NCBI GenBank assembly: GCA_937890525.1
Contig: CALADI010000012.1
Coordinates: forward strand, 133,968 to 197,967
Length of the DNA stretch: 64,000 nucleotides
DNA from: an uncultured Clostridia bacterium
GTDB taxonomy: Bacteria > Bacillota > Clostridia > Oscillospirales > Oscillospiraceae
Direction of reading: 5' to 3'
Under the pieces are notes generated by a model that was not told the origin of the DNA, searched no databases, and saw only the letters and a list, made by a program, of their open reading frames with translations. Positions 58,876 to 64,000 of this stretch are shown here, in pieces; positions within the stretch are counted from its first letter, which is position 1; each line of letters begins with the position of its first letter. The position numbers were made by a program, and so were the translations under genes.

Positions 58876-59008
58876 GGTGTTTACCTCCTTGTGTGGTGTG
58901 CCCTTATTGTAATGCAGTGAAGCGGGTGTCGGTACAGATAGATGGGACTGGGTGTCTATAATCCAGACAACCGAAAGGCATTTGTCTAAGAATGCGACAC
59001 AAGCAAAA

Positions 59009-59041
59009 CACCGCCCATATTCGTGACGAATACAGGCGGTG
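59009..59041 (-). terminator. terminator after the P-type ATPase gene
   Basis: CACCGCC pairs with GGCGGTG, with an inner ATTCG/CGAAT stem, and is followed by four T on the minus strand. It prevents read-through into the oleate hydratase gene. Confidence 0.8.
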
Positions 59042-59057
59042 CGTTCTGCGGGGAGGG

Positions 59058-61532
59058 TCAGAAGTCGATCTTCTTTTTTAGGGGGAGTTTTTCGTTGAGG
59101 TAAGCCACGGCACGCTGCTTCCATTGTGCCATTTTGTCGAATGCCCGGTGCAGGAAATGGTCGATGGGCAGGGTCAGCAGCATCAGCGGCGACAGGATCA
59201 GGATGCACTGGTAGTTCAGCGGTGCGATCTGGAACCAGCTGGGGATGAAGGTGGCCGCCAGCAGGAATCCCACGCCCATGGCGCCGAAGAGCAGCCCGTG
59301 CCACAGGTTCATGGGCTTGCACACCCGGTAGAGCATCAGGTAAGCGGAGAAGGCGTACAGGAAGAAGCCCATGGTGGATGCCATCTCCGTGGGCAGGTGG
59401 AAGGCTTCGGTGAACAACAGCGACCACTCCACCAAGATCACTGCGGTAAGCGCCGCCGGGAATGCCCGGAACAGCACATTCCGCAGGAATTTGCCATGCA
59501 CCAGATCGTGATTCGGCTCCATGGCGAGGAAGAAGGAGGGCGCGCCGATCATCAGACCGGAGACAAGGGAGATCTGGGAGGGCTTCAACGGGTACAGGGA
59601 CAGGGACACCAGACTGATGACGGAAAGGACGAAGGAGAAGATGTTCTTCACCAGAAACAGCGATGCCGAGCGCTCGATGTTGTTGATGACCCGCCGACCC
59701 TCGGCAACCACATGGGGCATACCGGAGAAATCCGAGTTCAGCAGCACCAGATCGGATACATGGGCGGCGGCTTCGCTGCCGGAGGCCATGGCGATGCTGC
59801 AATCGGCATCCTTCAGCGCCAGCACATCGTTGACGCCGTCGCCGGTCATAGCAACGGTGTGCCCCGCTTTTTTCAGCGCCCGAACAAGAATGCGCTTCTG
59901 CTCTGGGGTGACCCGTCCGAACACGGTGTAGGAAAGGGCTGCCTGCTCCACCTCTTGATCCGACGAGAGGGTGGATAGGTCGATGAACCGGTCGGTACCG
60001 GGGATGCCCGCTTTCTCGGCGGCGGCAGCGGCGGTCATGGGATTGTCGCCGGAGATGACCTTGATGCCCACCCCTTGGGAGCGGAAGTATTCAAAGGTCT
60101 GCTTGGCTTGGGGACGGATGGCGTTGGACAGGGTGACCAGCGCCAAAGGGATGACCATCTGCCCCAGCGTGCCGTCGGCAAAGATATCCTCCGGGGAATT
60201 GGGCTGGAATTCGTACCCGGCGAAGAGCAGCACCCGCTCGCCCTGTGCTGACAGGTCTGCGATCTGCCGGCGGAGGGCTTCGGGCATCTCAGCGAGCATC
60301 ATCTCCGGGGCGCCCAGCAGGAATGCGCCGGATTCTCCGAAATCTGCGGCGCTGTACTTGGTGCGGGAGGAGAAGCCCCGGATCCGCAGGGCGGAAGCGT
60401 CGGCGCTCTGCCCCTGCCAATGGGCTTTCAGCGCTTTCATGGTGTCGTTGTCGGCGCTCATGCTCTGGACGAACCGGCGCACTTGATCGTTGGTCTGGCC
60501 GGGGTCATCCTCGTCCAAGGGGATGATCTGGGACAGGCGCATCTGGGGCTCGGTGATGGTGCCGGTCTTGTCTACGCAGAGCATATCCACCCGTGCCAGC
60601 GTCTCGATGCACTTCATGTCGTGGACGAGGGTATCCTTCTGGGCAAGGCGGATGGTGCTGGCGGCCAGCGCCACGCTGGTCAGCAGATACAGCCCCTCGG
60701 GAATCATGCCGATGATGGCGGCGGCGGTGTTCTCCACGCTGACCTTCTCTGCCAGCCCTTGGACATGGTACTGGTTCCAGAACATGGCGATGGCGAAGGG
60801 GATGATGATCATGCCGATGATCTGGATCAGCCGGGTGAGGGAGCGCATCATGCCGGGCTGCTGCTTTTTCTTGATCTTCTTGGCGTCCCGGGCGAGCTTT
60901 GCGGCGAAGGAATCGTCGCCCACTTTGTCCAGCCTTGCCCGGGCGTTGCCCGATACCACAAAACTGCCCGACAGCAGGGCATCTCCGGGGCGTTTCTTGA
61001 TCTCATCGGATTCGCCGGTGACAAGGGACTCGTTGACAGTCAGTTCCCCGTCGCAGACCACGGCGTCGGCGCAGATCTGATTGCCTGCACAGAATACCAC
61101 GATGTCGTCCAGCACCAGTTGGTCGCTGGGGACCTTGGTTTCGACGCCGCCCCGAATCACTGTGGACTCCGGGGCGGAGACCAGCTTCAGCTTGTCCAGC
61201 GTGCGCTTGGACTTCAGCTCCTGAATGATGCCGATGACGGCGTTGACTGTGACAACGACCAGAAAGGTCAGGTTGTTGAAGGAGCCTTCGTACAGCAGTA
61301 CCAGCGCCAGCAGGAAGAAGATCAGGTTGAAATAGGTGAACACATTGGAGCAGACGATCTTACCGGTGGACTGGGAGGTATCGTCCGTGACCACATTCAC
61401 CAGCCCTTGTACAGTCCGCTCCTCCACCTGCCGGGGGTCAAGTCCCTTGGCGGGGTCGGGGGAGAAGCGCCGCACCTGATCGGCAGAGATAGACTGGGGT
61501 GCGGGATTTTCTTTTTTTCTCAGGTTTTTCAT
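59058..61532 (-). CDS. CtpE-like P-type cation ATPase
   Basis: An 824-residue P-type ATPase. The actuator motif TGES lies at 172-175, the phosphorylated Asp is 321 (CVDKTGTITEP), and the hinge is MTGDGVNDVLALKDAD. Helix 4 carries GMIPEGLYLLTS (275-286), the PEGL motif of Ca2+-type pumps, rather than the CPC or SPC of heavy-metal pumps. There is no N-terminal metal-binding domain. The closest described relative is CtpE, a Ca2+ importer of mycobacteria, though direction and ion cannot be fixed from sequence. The ribosome site (AAGAAAG) is weak and the protein begins with a Lys-rich tail. Confidence 0.88.
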   Translation of the reverse strand: MKNLRKKENPAPQSISADQVRRFSPDPAKGLDPRQVEERTVQGLVNVVTDDTSQSTGKIVCSNVFTYFNLIFFLLALVLLYEGSFNNLTFLVVVTVNAVIGIIQELKSKRTLDKLKLVSAPESTVIRGGVETKVPSDQLVLDDIVVFCAGNQICADAVVCDGELTVNESLVTGESDEIKKRPGDALLSGSFVVSGNARARLDKVGDDSFAAKLARDAKKIKKKQQPGMMRSLTRLIQIIGMIIIPFAIAMFWNQYHVQGLAEKVSVENTAAAIIGMIPEGLYLLTSVALAASTIRLAQKDTLVHDMKCIETLARVDMLCVDKTGTITEPQMRLSQIIPLDEDDPGQTNDQVRRFVQSMSADNDTMKALKAHWQGQSADASALRIRGFSSRTKYSAADFGESGAFLLGAPEMMLAEMPEALRRQIADLSAQGERVLLFAGYEFQPNSPEDIFADGTLGQMVIPLALVTLSNAIRPQAKQTFEYFRSQGVGIKVISGDNPMTAAAAAEKAGIPGTDRFIDLSTLSSDQEVEQAALSYTVFGRVTPEQKRILVRALKKAGHTVAMTGDGVNDVLALKDADCSIAMASGSEAAAHVSDLVLLNSDFSGMPHVVAEGRRVINNIERSASLFLVKNIFSFVLSVISLVSLSLYPLKPSQISLVSGLMIGAPSFFLAMEPNHDLVHGKFLRNVLFRAFPAALTAVILVEWSLLFTEAFHLPTEMASTMGFFLYAFSAYLMLYRVCKPMNLWHGLLFGAMGVGFLLAATFIPSWFQIAPLNYQCILILSPLMLLTLPIDHFLHRAFDKMAQWKQRAVAYLNEKLPLKKKIDF

Positions 61533-61801
61533 GGCGATCGATTCACTTTCTTCGGATTATTTTCCGGTAAAGGATCCCTCCGCATGCCGGGGGAGAAATG
61601 GGGTGTAATTATCTTACCAAAGATCTGTGGAAAAGTCATCCGGGTTCATGGCTTCTTTGCGGTATCTTTAAGAATATTTAATAAACCTGTCGAATGATCG
61701 GAATATACGCATATACATAAAATGAAAGCAATCTGCTTGTGGACAACTTACAAAAAAGGAAAAATCTGCCTGAAAAGGCTTGTTTTTTTTTTTTTTTTTG
61801 T
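61533..61801. promoter_or_regulatory. intergenic region with 0A-like box and poly-T tract
   Basis: This gap separates the divergent ATPase and surface-protein genes. It contains TGTCGAA (61688-61694), the core of a Spo0A box, an AT-rich segment with several weak -10-like words (TATACG, TATACA), and a homopolymer of 17 T (61783-61799) just after a 4-bp hairpin, GCCT-GAAA-AGGC. Hairpin plus T-run could stop transcription, and the T-tract length may vary between cells. I could not assign a clear promoter. Confidence 0.45.
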
Positions 61802-61897
61802 TAGGATAACCTCGAAGAGGTACGCCCGGATAGGGAGTTTCCACTTCGGGGGAGAGGGGTCGCAAGCCCTGATCGGGGGGCAGGGTAAAAGATCCTA
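61802..61897 (+). other. candidate structured leader of the surface-protein gene
   Basis: Just before the surface-protein gene the sequence can fold as one closed element. TAGGAT (61802-61807) pairs with ATCCTA (61892-61897) as an outer stem. Inside lie a hairpin ACCTC-GAA-GAGGT (61809-61821) and G-rich segments able to pair with CCC runs. The layout recalls a riboswitch aptamer, but it does not match any class I can name; the c-di-GMP class is only vaguely similar. Confidence 0.35.
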
Positions 61898-61929
61898 TCC
61901 CAAATCTTATAAAGAAAGGATTTGATGTT

Positions 61930-64000
61930 TTGCGCAACTACAAAAGCATCCTTTGTTTGCTGCTGAGCCTTGTGCTGATCTTCTCTGTGGTGTTCCCCAT
62001 GGGCGCCGCCGCTGTGGAAGAGCCCGGTGCTGGCAGCAGTGGTAGCAAAGGAATCAAGTTGACCTATGTCTGCAATGATGCAGAAGATCCTATCCATGAG
62101 GCAATGGTCTATGTTAGCGAGGACGCTACCATGGTTCAGGTTGCGGATTTGGAATCTGGAATGCCTGAGGGCTATCAGCTTGCTCAGAAGGAGGGGCTTG
62201 CCCTGAAGCCTGGTGCGACCGAGCTTCTCGTTTGGGTTGTTAAGACTCCTGCTCCTGCTCCCGCCAGTAAGAATGTTCCCATTAAGTTCATGACTGATGG
62301 AACTACCGTTGTTGGAACCCGTGAAGTCACTGTAGCTGAGGGCGAGACCCTCACTCTGAATGCAGCTGCTCTGGCAGTTCTTGTGCCTGAGGGCTATGAA
62401 CTGCAGAACAAGGATCAGAGCGTGAATGTGACCTATAACACCGCAGAAGTCCGTGTTCTGGTTTCCAAGATCGAGGTGCCTGCTCCCGCCAACAAGAATG
62501 TGCCCATCAAGTTCATGACTGATGGAACTACCGTTGTTGGAACCCGTGAAGTCACTGTAGCTGAGGGCGAGACCCTCACTCTGAATGCAGCTGCTCTGGC
62601 AGTTCTTGTGCCTGAGGGCTATGAACTGCAGAACAAGGATCAGAGCGTGAATGTGACCTATAACACCGCAGAAGTCCGTGTTCTGGTTTCCAAGATCGAG
62701 GTGCCTGCTCCTGCCAACAAGAATGTGCCCATCAAGTTCATGACTGACGGAACTACCGTTGTTGGAACCCGTGAGGTCACTGTAGCTGAGGGCGAAGAGG
62801 TCGTTCTGAACGGCGCTGCTCTGGCAGTTTTGGCACCTGAGGGTTACGAGCTGCTGAACAAGGATCAGAGCGTGAAGGTGACCTACAACACCGCAGAAGT
62901 CCGTGTTCTGGTTCAGTCTTTGACCAAGAGCGTTCTGGTGAACTATGTCACCGAGGACGGAACTCTGGTGCTGACTTCCGAGATCGTGGTGGACAGAGAA
63001 GCTGGTCATGTGAACACCTCTGTGCTGACCGATGTTCCCTATGGTTACGAGATCGCCAATACCGGTGATATGTCCATCAAGGGCAACCACATCGATGTGG
63101 TAGTTCGTGAGAAGGAGTACACCAAGAGCATCGTCGTGAACTATGTTGACGAGGAAGGCAATCTGGTTCTGACCTCCGACATCCTGATGTCCAAGGAAGC
63201 CACCCATGTGAACACCTCCCTGCTGAAGGATGTTCCCTACGGCTACGAGATCGCTGTCACCGGTGATGTGCGCATCGAGGACAACACCGTCACCGTGGTG
63301 GTTCGTGAGAAGGCATACACCAAGTCCGTGCTGGTCAACTATGTGAACGAGGCAGACAACAAGTGTGTCCTGACCTCCAGCATCGTTGTCTACATGGATG
63401 CCACCAGTGTGAACACCGCTCTGCTGACCGATGTCCCCACCGGTTACGAGATCGCTGTCACCGGCGATATGCCCATCGAGGGCAACCACATCAATGTGTT
63501 CGTCCGTGAAAAGACCTACACCAAGAGCGTTGTGGTCAACTACATCACCGAGGATGGCACTCTGGTGCTGACCTCCGATGTGGTGGTTCTGGAAGAGCAG
63601 ACCAGCGTGAACACCTCTGTGCTCACCGATGTTCCCTACGGCTATGAGATCGCTGTTACCGGCGATATGCCCATCGAGGGCAACCACATCGATGTGGTGG
63701 TTCGCCTGACCCCCTACACCAAGAGTGTTCTGGTGAACTATGTCACCGAGGATGGCAACTGCGTGCTGACCTCCGACATTGTGATGGACAAGGACGCTAC
63801 CAGCGTGAACACCTCCCTGTTGAAGGATGTTCCCTATGGCTACGCCATCGCCATCACCGGTGATATGCCCATCGAGAATGGTCAGGTCTTTGTGACTGTC
63901 CGCTCTACTTATGTCCCTGAGCCCACTGTCCCCGAGGAGACCAAGCCCGAGGAGACCAAGCCCGAGGAGACCAAGCCCGAGGAGACCAAGCCCGAGGAGA
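61930..64000 (+). CDS. secreted repeat-rich surface protein (N-terminal part)
   Basis: An open frame of 690 codons that runs off the window. It starts at TTG (61930), nine bases after AAAGGA; the nearby ATG at 61925 is in another frame that ends after 13 codons. A signal peptide is clear: RNYKS, hydrophobic LCLLLSLVLIFSVVFP, and AAA as cleavage site near residue 28. Residues 36-110 are a divergent first repeat, then three 75-residue repeats (114-331) and five of 66-67 residues (332-661) with the cores NVPIKFMTDGT and VNYVTEDGTLVLTS. A PEETK tail begins at 668, like a wall-spanning region. It is probably an adhesin anchored to the wall. Codon use is richer in GCT and GTT than its neighbours. 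Confidence 0.85.
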   Translation, partial: MRNYKSILCLLLSLVLIFSVVFPMGAAAVEEPGAGSSGSKGIKLTYVCNDAEDPIHEAMVYVSEDATMVQVADLESGMPEGYQLAQKEGLALKPGATELLVWVVKTPAPAPASKNVPIKFMTDGTTVVGTREVTVAEGETLTLNAAALAVLVPEGYELQNKDQSVNVTYNTAEVRVLVSKIEVPAPANKNVPIKFMTDGTTVVGTREVTVAEGETLTLNAAALAVLVPEGYELQNKDQSVNVTYNTAEVRVLVSKIEVPAPANKNVPIKFMTDGTTVVGTREVTVAEGEEVVLNGAALAVLAPEGYELLNKDQSVKVTYNTAEVRVLVQSLTKSVLVNYVTEDGTLVLTSEIVVDREAGHVNTSVLTDVPYGYEIANTGDMSIKGNHIDVVVREKEYTKSIVVNYVDEEGNLVLTSDILMSKEATHVNTSLLKDVPYGYEIAVTGDVRIEDNTVTVVVREKAYTKSVLVNYVNEADNKCVLTSSIVVYMDATSVNTALLTDVPTGYEIAVTGDMPIEGNHINVFVREKTYTKSVVVNYITEDGTLVLTSDVVVLEEQTSVNTSVLTDVPYGYEIAVTGDMPIEGNHIDVVVRLTPYTKSVLVNYVTEDGNCVLTSDIVMDKDATSVNTSLLKDVPYGYAIAITGDMPIENGQVFVTVRSTYVPEPTVPEETKPEETKPEETKPEETKPEE
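62269..62943 (+). repeat. three tandem 225-bp repeats
   Basis: Units start at 62269, 62494 and 62719 with a period of 225 bp (75 codons). The first two differ at only three bases, all silent, so their proteins are identical. The third is more diverged, especially in its middle and end. This points to a recent duplication inside the gene. Confidence 0.93.
62923..63915 (+). repeat. five tandem 198-bp repeats
   Basis: Units begin at 62923, 63121, 63319, 63520 and 63718, each opening with TKS and the pattern VLVNYV. The third is 201 bp, with one extra codon. They encode 66-67 residues with a shared end (DVPYGYEIAxTGDM, then a V-V-R turn). They are less alike in DNA than the 225-bp units. Confidence 0.9.
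63931..64000 (+). repeat. 15-bp microsatellite encoding PEETK
   Basis: The unit CCCGAGGAGACCAAG is repeated without change from 63931 to the window end (four full copies and a part). Each unit encodes PEETK. In-frame expansion or loss would change tail length without shifting the frame. Confidence 0.92.

Noticed and set aside
58876..59802. N-terminal extension of oleate hydratase by about 300 codons
   Set aside because: The extra part is antisense to the P-type ATPase and crosses its terminator. The conserved protein begins at 58,875 behind AAGGAGG.
61802..61897. c-di-GMP-I riboswitch
   Set aside because: Some pieces (GTCGCAAGCCC, GGCAGGGT) look alike, but the tetraloop-receptor and the second stem of that class are not found. 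Reported only as an unclassified leader.
61925..61966. ATG at 61925 as start of the surface protein
   Set aside because: That frame ends after 13 codons. The repeat frame is reached only from the TTG at 61930. A sequencing error joining the two is possible but not needed.
61801..63687. A 628-codon minus-strand frame with repeated GHIDV-type sequences
   Set aside because: It is the reverse of the repeat gene on the plus strand, which has a signal peptide, a ribosome site and ordered repeats. The antisense frame lacks all three.
62269..64000. CRISPR-like array
   Set aside because: The repeats are coding, contiguous and have no spacers, and there are no cas genes in the window.

Overview
The window looks like a chromosomal segment of an anaerobic, GC-rich member of the Clostridia, probably an Oscillospiraceae-type gut bacterium. 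The evidence is a Spo0A gene with 0A-box-like sites, sigma-A-type promoters (TTGACA, 16-18 bp, TATAAT), strong AGGAGG ribosome sites, a cre-like CcpA operator, the oxygen-independent (cbi) cobalamin pathway, and many ABC, MATE and sugar-uptake genes. The taxonomic call is inference. I saw no tRNA, rRNA, CRISPR array, phage or insertion sequence.

Layout. 1-6.6 kb: the tail of an unknown gene, an ATP-grasp protein, a MarR regulator with a heterodimeric ABC exporter, and a DegV lipid-binding protein. 6.7-11.0 kb: a creatininase-family hydrolase with a MelB-type symporter, divergent from an AraC regulator, followed by an XRE regulator and a small partner that shares its C-terminal module. 11.1-14.0 kb: a YgjP-like metallopeptidase and an asparaginase-II protein, divergent from a PatB/MalY C-S lyase. 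14.1-18.5 kb: an Mgl-type sugar ABC transporter whose operon ends in a small membrane protein with one Listeria-Bacteroides repeat. 18.7-20.6 kb: PadR, a HAAS-domain protein and a DUF4097 protein. 20.7-22.8 kb: iscS-iscU-iscR. 22.9-32.0 kb: spo0A, two peptidases, a divergent PRPP synthetase, citrate synthase, a MATE exporter and a small membrane protein.

32.0-51.7 kb is a tetrapyrrole/cobalamin island of about 20 kb. Two divergent transcription units, each behind its own cobalamin riboswitch and intrinsic terminator, flank cbiK. The leftward unit is cbiA-C-D-F-G-H-JET-B-cobD-cobQ. The rightward unit is cbiL-hemA-precorrin-2 dehydrogenase-hemC-cobA/hemD-hemB-hemL. Together they cover glutamyl-tRNA to uroporphyrinogen III, precorrin-2, cobalt insertion by CbiK, corrin ring contraction, cobyric acid, and the aminopropanol linker and its attachment. 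Lower-ligand assembly, adenosylation and cobalt uptake genes are not in the window.

51.7-64.0 kb: a CBM9-like protein, a 1413-residue activase/dehydratase-type protein, an oleate hydratase, a CtpE-like P-type ATPase, and the first 690 codons of a secreted repeat protein. The last gene starts at TTG behind a 17-T tract and a foldable leader, and carries near-identical 225-bp repeats, five 66-67-residue repeats and a PEETK tail that runs off the window.

The least explained elements are the hydrolase/symporter/AraC locus, the repeat-bearing protein tied to the sugar transporter, the inverted riboswitch pair around cbiK, the cre-promoter-terminator cassette before iscS, a possible small RNA near 27.0 kb, and the leader and repeats of the terminal surface gene.
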